Of a DNA stretch of 64,000 nt, positions 31,672-41,556 are shown piece by piece (position 1 is the first letter of the stretch; each line of letters starts with the position of its first letter). The stretch spans positions 546,001 to 610,000 of the forward strand of contig CAJZBQ010000063.1 in NCBI GenBank assembly GCA_914767885.1, written 5' to 3'. The position numbers and the translations under genes were made by a program. The notes beneath the pieces are model-generated. The model was not told where the DNA came from. It saw nothing but the letters and a program-made list of their open reading frames with translations, and ran no database searches. This stretch comes from Blepharisma stoltei (lineage: Eukaryota; Ciliophora; Heterotrichea; Heterotrichida; Blepharismidae).

Positions 31672-33008
31672 TTATGTTTTGAAATTACATAGGCTTAAAA
31701 GATACCCAGCAGGCAAAAATATCATATCAATATACACGCATAAAAGCCCATACAGATATTGCTGAGATGACAAAGAATATCTCCCACTTTCTATTAATTC
31801 TGTATCAATGCCCACATATATTGCAAAAATAACTGACAATAAAAAACAGATTAAAATTTTTATAGGCCTTGAGTCTCCAAAAAATCCCATAAATAAAGCA
31901 AATAAAATTGAGAGAGAGAGAAATCTTTATTACTTAAAGGCCTTTATTTCAGGGCCATGTCCCGATTAAAAATTTTTTAACTTTCTTCTTTTCCTAAAAT
32001 CTTTGGATAAAATTTTAGTAAAATTTTCTGAATCCACGTAATCCGCGATTTTTTCGATTTCTGAGTCTGATATGAATTTTCTATATCTGATGAAATTTGA
32101 ATCTGATCTAAATTTTATTTTCCTGATAATGTTTGATTCTGATATCAATTTTATTTTTCTGATAAAATTTGAATCTGATCTAATTTTTATTTTTCTGGTG
32201 TTCAGGATTTTCTTATCGATTGTCTTCTTATCATCAATGATCACCTCAGTCTTCCTATATTTGAAGTTTTTCCTGAATAGGATCTATTTCATCTAGTATT
32301 TTTCCATCTAAACGACTTAAAAACTCCAATATTTTGTCATCTGTATCAACATTTTCTGCATCACTATCATTTCATTCATACTCTGATTCAGAATTATCAA
32401 GTAATCCTGTATCAATAAGTTCATTTAATAGTAAAAGTTCGAAAAATTCATCCTGTAAAGCTTCGTTTTCTTCACAAAAAGAAGAAGAAGAATAGGAAAC
32501 ATTACTTTCCGAATCTTCCATTAAAATAAAAGTTAAATAAAATTGAAGAAATCAAAGTCCCAAACAAAATCGCATAAATTCCTCTGAAATTGTAATGCGT
32601 ATAATAAACATATCCATACATTCCCAAGCTCACTGCCATTTCCATTAAAACTCCTATAAATACACATAAAGGATCAAAATAAGCAGTCACACAAACCACC
32701 ATGAAGCTTTTGGAGACTGAAAAAATGCTGAAAATGATGATATTTTGAGGGAAGTCTTGTTTAAGATTTTTTACAAATAAAGCGATAAGGGAGGATAAAA
32801 GAACAATTCCGACGTTTAGGATCCAGAATCAATAATTCGCTAAAAATCATTTCCTGAGGGTATTTGAAGCGAGAGAGACTGATGCAATAGTAACAGTAAT
32901 AGAGCATTGAATAACTAAAGCGAAATAGATTTGCTTGATAAAATCTTTACGTCTGGGGTCTGGGTCTTTCATTTGGGTTCATGATGAAGCTCGATGTGGT
33001 GAAGACAT
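31672..33008 (-). CDS. TMBIM/LFG (Bax inhibitor-1 superfamily) membrane protein
   Basis: Removing a 632-bp IES (31890-32521) joins two frames into 234 aa. Start MSSPHRASSWTQMKDPDPRR, then RKDFIKQIYFALVIQCSITV (family motif before helix 1), helices around LNVGIVLLSSLIALFV, SVSKSFMVVCVTAYFDPLCV, AVSLGMYGYVYY, YAILFGTLISSILFNFYF, and the C-terminal FAIYVGIDTELIESGRYSLS then LYGLLCVYIDMIF, the typical DT(x)LI and LY-D-I marks. Such proteins are ER/Golgi Ca2+ leak channels that dampen stress and cell death. TGA Trp codons occur in the N-terminal part. Neighbours are unrelated. Confidence 0.82.
31890..32521. other. 632-bp IES carrying its own ORF
   Basis: TA at 31890-31891 and 32522-32523; joins NFYF to MGFFGDSRP in the TMBIM gene. 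It is GC-poor, has no TIR that I can see and contains an acidic reading frame described separately. Confidence 0.8.
31966..32521 (-). CDS. IES-internal ORF, possibly germline-limited gene, frame-broken
   Basis: Within the TMBIM IES an ATG occurs right at the border (32521-32519). It opens MEDSESNVSYSSSSFCEENE..., an 88-residue acidic Ser/Glu/Asp-rich peptide with one TGA Trp, stopped by TAG at 32255. A second frame from about 32250 to 31966 shows tandem 12-14-residue repeats (KIKIRSDSNFIR, KIKLISESNIIR, KIKFRSDSNFIR), basic. The two are one base out of register, so this is either two peptides, a spliced gene with a 16-nt intron I cannot place, or a decayed gene. Function unknown. Confidence 0.35.
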
Positions 33009-33378
33009 AGATAATTTTTATTCCATTTTAGAATAATGAAAAGAAGTAGATATATTTCGATCTACACTAATTACTTTAATAAATATGATATGTGAAGCGA
33101 AATTATTTCATTTAAGAGGTCTACGCATTTTTAATTCGTATGGTAAATATAAATCAATATTCAGTTTATTTTTACTAGCTGTAAAACTAGCATAGATGTC
33201 ATGTCTTTATAGACTCCTTAAATAATTGTATATTTATACAAGTAAAGAAATTTATTAAATTTTCGAAAAGTAAATTATCCTAATTTTACAGCTTAAAATT
33301 AATAAAAATTCGTAGGATAAGATATGAGTAATATTTTTCACTCAAAAATCTTCTAGAGAATATATAGAAACTTTTTAT
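33009..33378. other. AT-rich intergenic stretch
   Basis: 370 bp between two minus-strand genes. No ORF or repeat is recognised. Confidence 0.4.
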
Positions 33379-33753
33379 TTAAAAATTAGGAAACGGATCA
33401 AGCAATAGATTTACTGAGATCCTTCTATTGTTCAGCATTTTCACTTGACTTCTCATTGTACTTGTTTTAAATCGATTTTTAATTACTGGGATATGCCCAA
33501 GGCTGTGATTCGCTTTAATAACCCTTGGAGTGCTAAATTCATTGTGCTCAAAAGTGAAAGATAAGTCATCAATGCTTTTCAGTTCTTTACGGCCACGAGG
33601 TGAGAAATGGTTTAATTTATTGGAATTATTTGAGGCTCCACACTTCTTGTTCAGAATTGGAGATTGGCACTGAATAGTTTCTGGAATTCTTTGAGTTTCC
33701 AAAAAATGAATTGGACTTGTAAGTTTCTTTCTAACAAAAATAGTATCATCCAT
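33379..33753 (-). CDS. Hypothetical basic protein (124 aa)
   Basis: ATG 33753 to TAA 33379. Starts MDDTIFVRKKLTSPIHFLET and has a Ser/Asn-rich middle (CGASNNSNKLNHFSPRGRKE) and a basic C-terminus (KTSTMRSQVKMLNNRRISVN). No domain, membrane span or repeats. Composition suggests a disordered protein. Uninterrupted; no homologue recognised. Confidence 0.5.
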   Translation of the reverse strand: MDDTIFVRKKLTSPIHFLETQRIPETIQCQSPILNKKCGASNNSNKLNHFSPRGRKELKSIDDLSFTFEHNEFSTPRVIKANHSLGHIPVIKNRFKTSTMRSQVKMLNNRRISVNLLLDPFPNF

Positions 33754-34118
33754 TTTATATATTTATTTTATAACTGGACAATTTGTAAGAAATTATGATC
33801 TTTAGATGGATTACAAGATAATGATTAATTATTTTTTCCTGGAAAATTAATTAAAAACTATATTTTATAAGCAAATTAAAATTCATAAAATTCAGCATGC
33901 AATTTAAAAGAAAAAGCTTAATTTTGCTATTTAATTTGCTTAAAAATCAAAAAAATATTTTTATAATTTTTTAGAAGGAAATGTATAAAACGGCTTATAA
34001 AATAGTATTGCAAAAATAATTTAAATAATTTTATTATCTTGGACTTGAAACTCATATTCTTGTTAAATCATGGAGAAAATCATTACTTTACTTATGTCCC
34101 TAGAACTAGAAAATTATA
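33754..34118. other. AT-rich intergenic stretch
   Basis: About 365 bp; nothing recognised. Confidence 0.4.
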
Positions 34119-34379
34119 TTATTCAATTCTCTCGAGTATGATTTGACCGGTCTTTGAAAATCCTGCTTCATCTTCTGAATTCCTATGTGAGCCTCTTGTT
34201 GATTTAAGGTCTTCTGGACTATAATACACTGATTTATAAGATCTTGTCCTTTGAGTCGTCCTCATGTGCATTTTTGGCTCAGTTGAGCTGAACTCCATCT
34301 CTTCATCATTAATATTTGACTGATAGCAGCATAGATGACTTCTCAGTAGGCTCAGTCTAACTCCTCCATGAGCGAGCAA
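34119..34379 (-). CDS. Hypothetical Ser/Arg-rich protein, 5' end disrupted by MITE
   Basis: An 86-codon frame ending at TAA 34119. Its first residues (MLAHGGVRLSLL) are encoded by the end of a MITE, so the true start is unknown; MEFSSTEPKMHMRTTQRTRS downstream is the first ATG outside the repeat. The rest (SYKSVYYSPEDLKSTRGSHR) is hydrophilic. After MITE removal another frame opens from an ATG near 34684 but looks less coding-like. Partial or decayed gene. Confidence 0.35.
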   Translation of the reverse strand: MLAHGGVRLSLLRSHLCCYQSNINDEEMEFSSTEPKMHMRTTQRTRSYKSVYYSPEDLKSTRGSHRNSEDEAGFSKTGQIILERIE

Positions 34380-34661
34380 ATAATTGAAAAAAACCCTCTT
34401 TTGGATCTCCTTGACTGAGCAGAATTTTTTATAGAAAAAAATTTGGTATATAAGTGATAATTAGTATAACGAAATCTCTAGCTAATTCTGTTGATATTTT
34501 TACAAAATTTTGCTTATTAAAACATAAATTTTAAAAAAATAAATTGACTTTATTTCTAATTTTATGAATTAGAATTGTTTTATCTCAAAAAAAATTTACT
34601 TATTAAAGGATTTTTAATTTCCCTTCGTGAACAAAAATATTTTTTACTTCGTGAAGCGGAG
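34358..34661. mobile_element. Diverged MITE M1
   Basis: 304 bp, TA at 34358-34359 and 34662-34663. Ends TAACTCCTCCATGAGCGAG and TTACTTCGTGAAGCGGAGTA; the interior matches M1 (GATAATTAGTATAACGAAAT). Confidence 0.75.
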
Positions 34662-34663
34662 TA

Positions 34664-35016
34664 AGTTATCCTTACGCTTCATGGATATGATTTTGCATTG
34701 TTAATTAAATGTAAACAGAAATTTTATTACAAAATCCAGTTAAAATTAAGGCTAAAATTATAATTTTTTACTGTTAGAGATTTTGAAGAAATTCCTGCCA
34801 GTGCTATCATTTTCAATTATATAAATAAAAATGATTTAAAAATCTTCATGGAAATAAATTATTCTAGGTATAGCTGAGTAATTTTGTTTTGTCCAGTGCA
34901 TTTGGCTAATATTCTAAATTATAAATATTTATTAATTACTTAATAAGGGAGAGTTCTTCGCTATAAATTTGAATTATAATTTTTATTTTTACTTGAACCA
35001 GGTATAATACTAGAAT
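34664..35016. other. AT-rich intergenic stretch
   Basis: About 350 bp; nothing recognised. Confidence 0.4.
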
Positions 35017-35330
35017 TTGAGAAATTTAAGTTTCAGTTTAATGAAATTCTTTTCGCGCCTTCTAAGTCTTCTTTACTTGAGATTCAGCTACGATAACAGC
35101 TCTAAGCAGCGGTAGGTGATCCGGCCTAACCGTCGAACCGTTAAAGTTATCGAGCCCTTTCAGACTTCTCTGGTCAGTGCTAGCCTCAGCACTGACTACT
35201 TCTCTTCAATCCGATACTCTCAAGAAGCTTAACTTCTTTCACTGAGCTCGGCATTTTTGGGTCAAACCTTGTGTTTTAGGATTAGGGACCCATCCCTAAG
35301 TGCCCATTTTAAATATTGTGTTGAGAAATT
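35017..35330. mobile_element. S-type (SINE-like) repeat, intergenic
   Basis: TTGAGAAATT at 35017-35026 and 35321-35330. It aligns with 31365-31642 over its length (GGTAGGT, ACCGTTAAAG, CTCTCAAGAAG, CATCCCTAA) and ends GTGCCCATTTTAAATATTGT. Confidence 0.85.
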
Positions 35331-35487
35331 AATATAAAGAATATTTTATTATTCTCAAAATAACTTTAATAATAAGTTGATAAAGGCTTAGAGTCAAAGC
35401 TATTTTAATTCTGAACATAAAAGTAATCATCATTCTTGTCTATGAAAAATGATTATTTTAGCCCTTAAAGTATACTGTAAGCACGGT

Positions 35488-35680
35488 TATTGATCGACCT
35501 GAGAACCTCCCCTCCCCCCCCCCCACCCCCTGGCAGTCTCAACTTTATTGAAATCTACAAATTAAATTGACTTGTCAAATCCTTAGTGAGGGATTTGTCA
35601 TTTTGAATTAACAATGCCGTTCAAATTGAAACCGTCAGGAGGTGGGGTGGGGAGGGGAGGGGGAGTTTCAGGTCGAGCCA
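35488..35680. mobile_element. MITE family M7, C/G-rich TIR hairpin
   Basis: 193 bp, TA at 35488-35489 and 35681-35682. Left arm TCGACCTGAGAACCTCCCCT then C runs; right arm GGAGGTGGGGTGGGGAGG..TTTCAGGTCGA. Inner arms GACTTGTCAAATCC / GGATTTGTC extend the fold. Single copy here. Confidence 0.75.
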
Positions 35681-35682
35681 TA

Positions 35683-36469
35683 CCTATTCTGAAAGCATAA
35701 CGCAATTATTTTAAAATTTATAAAGCTGCCTCGATGCCACCTATAATTAAATTAAAACTGACTGTAATCACTCAAGAGGTCTAATCTTTGAATTAAAGGA
35801 AAGCTGTATTCATATGATAGGAATATATCCCAATGTGATACAAATAAGCAATTACTTGGCAGTAAGCCCTAATATTAGACATTTTATAGCCTAATATAAG
35901 TATCTAAATACCAAAAAGTAGCCACCAAACATTCTTGAGTTATTAAATTAAAACGAAAAGAAAAGTCTTTATGATATTTTTCATCATTGTGTAATTATGA
36001 TTTCTCCTGATCTCAAGCTCTTCAATTATAGAATTACATGAAATCCTTTTCCTATATAGCATCTGGAATATAAATTATCTAGCGTACATCAAAAAGATAG
36101 CATATAATATGATATAGTGGTTAATTCTGACAACTTCTGAACCTATTTGGGTGATTAATTAATCTAATTATTTGAGAGGATTTCTGTTAATTAATATCTT
36201 AAATATATGATATTTTTTATGTGCGTAAATTATTCTTTAATTTTTCTCTTTTCTTTCAAAGAATGGCCAAAACCTTCATACTTATATTTATTATTATTCA
36301 GAGTTTCTGAAGGAGAACTTAAGCTGAATACGAGCTAAATAAGACAATTTTTATTCTTGCTTCTTAGCATAAGATCAATTCATTTTTTTTACATCTAAGT
36401 ATATAAATTTTAAAATTCAAATTATTTATACAGAATTTTATAAATATAGGAGAGAGGCAAAAAAAAATA
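35683..36469. other. AT-rich intergenic stretch
   Basis: Nearly 800 bp without ORF, TIR or obvious repeat. Confidence 0.4.
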
Positions 36470-36775
36470 AACTAAGACCTTGTGGCAAAAGCTGATTGAA
36501 TGGTTGCTACTTCATGGCAGGAGCCGACAAGAGCTAAGGAGTTAATCCTTAGCTCTAACCTTAGTCTGGCGACGTGAAGCACGGTGACCCAGTCCGCCTA
36601 CTTCCGGGATAGCATGACCAAGCCCCATGGCCGGAAGGAGCTGAGTGGTAGCCTGTGACACTTAGGTGCACACTGGGAGCAGGGCAAGAGAGGTGTCCAA
36701 AAGGCGGAAGAAAAGGACCTTCGGTCCTGGCCGAGAGCTACTCTATAAATTTAACTAAGACTAAAACTAAGACCT
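36470..36775. mobile_element. GC-rich S-type repeat
   Basis: AACTAAGACCT at 36470-36480 and 36765-36775. The insert is about 284 bp, much GC-richer than its surroundings, with short self-complementary stretches (AAGGACCTTCGGTCCT). Its right direct repeat abuts the next MITE. Confidence 0.75.
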
Positions 36776-37134
36776 AATTCCCCCCTCCGTGAGTGAAAAA
36801 AAACCATTGGAAAAATCCCTATGTGTTTTGCCAAAAACCCACCCTCTTTGAGTGAACAAAAATATTTTTGTAATAGAAAATTTAATATATAAGTGATAAT
36901 TAGTATAATGAAATCTCGAGCTAATTCTGCTTAATTTTAAACAGCTTTTCACTTAAAACATAACTTTTATAAATTAAATTAATATTTGATTCCGAATTTT
37001 TGCAAATTAGGATTTTTTTAAATTTCGAAAAAACAATTTTTAATAAAATTTATATGTAAATGTTTTTAAAAAAAAAAATTAACCTCCCTCCGTGAGTGAA
37101 CAAAATTTTTTTATTCACTCACGGAGGAGGAGAG
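36775..37134. mobile_element. MITE M1 at the 3' end of PMCA pseudogene
   Basis: TA at 36775-36776 and 37135-37136. Starts TAATTCCCCCCTCCGTGAG and ends TTATTCACTCACGGAGGAGG then AGAGTA. It truncates the C-terminal tail relative to the two intact PMCA copies. Confidence 0.85.
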
Positions 37135-37699
37135 TAAGTAGTAAAACAAGTATTTTATCTTTAAATGGAATTAAAATAATCAGCCATCTTGACACAATCG
37201 GCACTAATCCCCATGCAATACAAATAAACCATTGCTCAACAGTAAATCCGTCCAAATGGCAGCCCATTGCCCAACCGCCAGCTTCTACCATAATGACTTG
37301 AACCCAAAATATAACAAACCAGATAAATACAAAAAGCCAGTTTTTGGTTATATTTGATAAAATACAAGTCTCGTCTTGCAATTTCCTACAGTTTATTTCA
37401 TTAAAAAGCTGAAATAAGACGAAAACATTGAAAATAAAAGTCACCATCCTGCTTGGGCCTATATCTGTATTATTGTATAATCAATAGCAATCTTTGTCAC
37501 CTTTGAAATTGTAGTCTCTTCCTGATTTTACATAATCTTCACTGCTTGGGTTGTAATAAATGCTTTTTCCATTCCCATATTCAGGAATAAAATTTTCCCC
37601 AGCAAACATCATTGCGAATATTATAGCACATTGAATTGTAGCTTGGCCGAATATGTGTTTAAACATTGTTGGAGTGATAATAAAATCTGACATATTGTG

Positions 37700-37980
37700 A
37701 AGCTTTCTACTTAATCAAATGATTATATTATCTTTGGAAAATTACTTATTGGCAGTTATCTATATCGAAATTATAAAGAGAACAAATAATTTAAGCTAGA
37801 AGCGCTATTTAATTAAATATAATAAATGAAACATAATATAGGAAATGAATTAGTATATTGCAATTAATAATTGTTGGTCTACGAAGTTGCAATTAAATGA
37901 AATTTATTTTTATTTTAAAACAAAATATATAAAAATTTCAAAAATGAAGCCCTTCATGTCTTGCTTATGTTAAATAAGGT
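37700..37980. other. IES in PMCA copy A, shared site with copy B
   Basis: Occupies the position of the 315-bp IES of copy B, before the ..HNMSDFIIT.. segment. End sequences are related (CCACCTTATTTAACATAAGC against CTACCTTACTACTAATAAGC on the minus strand). Borders approximate. Confidence 0.6.
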
Positions 37981-38387
37981 GGATTTAGGAAATCATCTGT
38001 TGGTGTCTCAGTTGCTAGAGCAAGGGATGCCAAAGTGTCCATAATGAGATTAACCCAAAGAAGCTGGCTTGCTGTTAAAGGAGATTGCTTAATTGTAAGA
38101 GCTCCAACAATTGCGCAAGTTATAACTACTACATTTACAGTAAGCTGAAATTTAATAAAGCGTTGGATATTATCATAAACGCTCCTTCCCCATTTGACAG
38201 CTTTTACAATTGAGCTAAAATTGCTATCAAGTAAAATAATATCAGCAACCTCTTGAATCAACTCAGTGCCCGCAATTCCCATTGCAAACCCAATATTTGC
38301 TTTTTTAAGAGCAAGTGCATCTTTAGCTCCATCTCCTGCAATTGCAACAACGCTTCCCATTTGTTTAAGTTCAGTCACAAGTGTATA

Positions 38388-39380
38388 TAGTTGAGCACTC
38401 ATATAAGCTGCCTTACATCAAATTAAGGCTTACATGACCAATTTGCATTTTGAGCAGTGCATAATTTTTAGAAATAAATTCATTTTTACTTTCTCAGTTT
38501 TTATAACTCCCTTCCCCCCATCCTTGATCGAACGGCTCGCCATTGTTCGATCAAGGATGGGGGGTTAAAAAAAAATTTATATATAAAATAAAAAACACAT
38601 ATATATAATTTTTTTATTTACTTTTAAATAAGAGGGTTAAGAGTATTTATTAATTATTTTTACAGCAAAAATTTGAATTAATTTCATAAAAGTACCAATT
38701 TTTAATATTTTGATTTATTAGTTACCCTTTTAAACTTTATAAATTTTAATTTGTTCTAATTGAATTAATTTTTTTTTTTAAAATTTTAAAGAATCTCATT
38801 AGATTATTGAATTTTTAAGCCTAGGTTGATGACTAAAGCATTTCGAATGGTTGATTTTGTATCTTTTTGTCGTCTCAAAGTCTCTGAAAACAACTTCATT
38901 ATGTGCATCTTCCCAAGCTTTTGATAACTAATATATATTTTTATATATATAAAATTTTGGATGATATGAAAATCGTTCGATCAAGGATGGGGTTAATTTT
39001 TCCCATTTTAGGAATTTTTACAGTCAATCGTTCGATCAAGGATGGGGAGTAAGCAATATTTTTAAATTTTGAAAAAAAAAATTTATAAAAAATATTTTTT
39101 ACCTTTTTTGAGTAAATTTTTTTTAGGGAGTAAGAATTTTGGTTGAAGCTTTTCCTTGTTAGATATTACTAAAAACTGTTTAATATCTATTAAAGCCAAG
39201 AGAAAAATCTAACAAAAAAAATTCCATTCAAATAAAATGTAACTATTTTTAAAAATATGTAATTGACATTGGATAGTAAATATACGAAAAATAAATTGTT
39301 TTGGCAAATCTGTTTGAAGTTGTACTAAATCCAAGCTAAAAAATAACTCTTATATGAGTTAATTGAGCACGATAGTTATA
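38388..39380. mobile_element. IES in PMCA copy A, enlarged by nested MITE M2
   Basis: Same site as the 210-bp IES of copy B (between ..PEDKY and TLVTGLKQ..). Termini on the minus strand, TATAACTATCGTGCTCAATT and TATATAGTTGAGCACTCATA, are inverted relatives, as in copy B. A 546-bp M2 element (38504-39049) sits inside. Confidence 0.75.
38504..39049. mobile_element. MITE family M2 (CATCCTTGATCGAACG ends)
   Basis: TA at 38504-38505 and 39050-39051. Left end CCCCCCATCCTTGATCGAAC with an immediate hairpin (GTTCGATCAAGGATGGGG at 38550); right end GTTCGATCAAGGATGGGGAG. Same family, reversed, as 62714-63278, with matching interiors (GTCGTCTCAAAGTCTCTGAA here). Confidence 0.85.
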
Positions 39381-41556
39381 TTTATCTTCAGGCTGAGATC
39401 TTGCTAAAACATCAAGATGTCCAATGACTTTTTTGAAATTTTCGAAATTCCCGACCACGTCATTTCTCACTTTTCTATCTCCAGCATTTTTGGAATTTCT
39501 AGGACAGTCACAAAGCTCAGTCTTGCATTCATCACATACAATTCCTCCTACTTCTTTCCTGAATTCTTCTCCGATCATAGCTATGCTATTATCATTTGCA
39601 ATACCAATGCTTCTTGCAATTGCGAAAGCAGTTATATGATTATCGCCAGTCACCATTCGGACTTTTATTTGAGTTTTTTTGCAAGCTTGGATTGCATCAG
39701 GCACTTCATTTCTTGGAGGGTCATAAATTCCAAAAATCCCAATCAAGTTTAGTCCTTTCTTTTCTAAAACTGGAATTCCATTTTTATCAACTTCCTTTAG
39801 TTTTTCCATATCATCCTCAGTTAAGTCTTTAAAAGCAATTCCTAGTGTTCTTAAGCCTTGTCCTGCCATAGTTTCAATGTCCCTTTTTATTTGATATCTT
39901 CTGTCTTCGTCAATATCAGCTAGAGAAGCATCCAAAGTGAGAATTCTTTTGCTGGATTTACCAAATATTCTGAAGCTCCTACAACATATATTCTAGTCAA
40001 GTCTTCTGCATATTTTACAATAGTGCTACCTCTTTTTCTTTTCGAAGCAAATGGGTTGGCTATTAAAATATCATTAATAAAATTTTGCCTAACTTTCATA
40101 TAATCATTATGTCCAAGCATTACAAGCAACTTGATAATGGCGAGCTCAGTTTTTGAGCCAATTTCTTTATCATCTTCTAGCCTTGCGGAGGTAGTTAAAC
40201 ATATTGCGTCTTTTAAGAAATCGAAGTAGTCCGAATGTTTTTCAGGGACATCTTTCAGGTTAGTACTGTCAATTATTTTTCCATCAATAGAGCAACTTTG
40301 GACTTCCATTAAATTTTCGTTAAAATTCCAGTTTTATCTAAGCAAATGCAGTCTGCTCCTCCCATAGTTTCGCAGGCATAAAGTCTTTTTACTAAGATTT
40401 GTTCTTTTTGCATTTTTCTTACAGAATAAGCCAGCGATATAGCAACAGCCAACGGTAAGCCTTCTGGAATAGCTACAGCAATAACGCTGATTCCAACAAT
40501 TATAGCATAAATTAAGTCGCTAGCTCTATAATCATCAGCATTTCATTCATTATTTCCAGTTCCCAGCTCGATAAAGAACCTCAGTCATAATATCACAATC
40601 ACAAAGCACCCTGCCATCAATCCTATCCATAAAATTTTATCAGCAAGGATTTTTAGTTTTATCTCTAAAGGAGTCATTTCGTCATCCTGTTCAGCAAGAT
40701 TAGTGATCCTGCCTTCTTTTGAGTAAATTCCAACAGCAATGGCTACCATTATTCCGCTTCCTTCTACAACACCACTCCCTGAGATTACAAAGGTGAAGGG
40801 ATTTCTCTTTTGGCGTGGTTTCCTTCAGCCCTGGCTCCATTTTTGAGAAATTCTTTAAGTCTTTTTAAGCACTCTTCATAGTCTTCTTTTTCGACATTAT
40901 CGTTTTCTCCTGTAAGAGAAAACTCATTTGTTTGAAGACTTTCAGCTTTAATGAGAATTCCGTCTGCAGGAATTATATTTCCTTGTACCAGTTTAACTGC
41001 ATCTCCTACTAAAATTTCGCTTGGGTGTAAAGATTTGAACTCCCCCCCTTAAGACAGTGATTGGTGCCCTATTTTTCTGACTTCTCAGCTCTGCGAATTG
41101 CTTTTGATTTAAATAATTATTAACAGAAGCAATTACAACCGCAATAAAACCCGCAATAAGAATAGCGAAACCTTCAAACCAAGTAGAACCTTGATGATGA
41201 TCTCTTATTATATCTCCAAGAATAAGATTAAGTACCCCCATAAATAGAAGCATGATAAGAACTTTATTTCTAAGAGCATAACAGCAAAATTCCAAAAAAG
41301 TAAAAAGTCTTTTTTCTTCTCTTTTATTTTTTCCATATGCAGCTATTCTTTTTTCAAATCTGCTATTAGAATTAATGCCATTGCGAAAATCAACATCTAA
41401 TAGCTCTTGGAATTTGTCAATTCCGCCACGGTTTTCAATTAAGATAATTTCTTCGTCGAACTTTCTGTTTATATAGGTCTCTACCAAAGTAATTAATTCT
41501 TCTTTAGAGACAAATTTTGACAGTTCTCTATAGCTTCTTGACGTCTGCTCAATCAT

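Larger units (their letters stand above)
37137..41556 (-). pseudogene. Plasma-membrane Ca2+-ATPase copy A, decayed
   Basis: Aligns along its whole length with PMCA copies B and C but carries several frame breaks: near 41045 (GGVQIFTPK instead of DGEFKSLHP), near 40800, near 40322 just after the phosphorylation site, and near 39945. The catalytic motif reads CLDKTG instead of CSDKTG, and the hinge reads [13 protein letters not shown] instead of [13 protein letters not shown]. It also holds two IESs (38388-39380 with a nested M2; about 37700-37980) at the same sites as copy B. It is therefore most likely a non-functional duplicate, unless editing at unrecognised sites rescues it. Confidence 0.85.
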
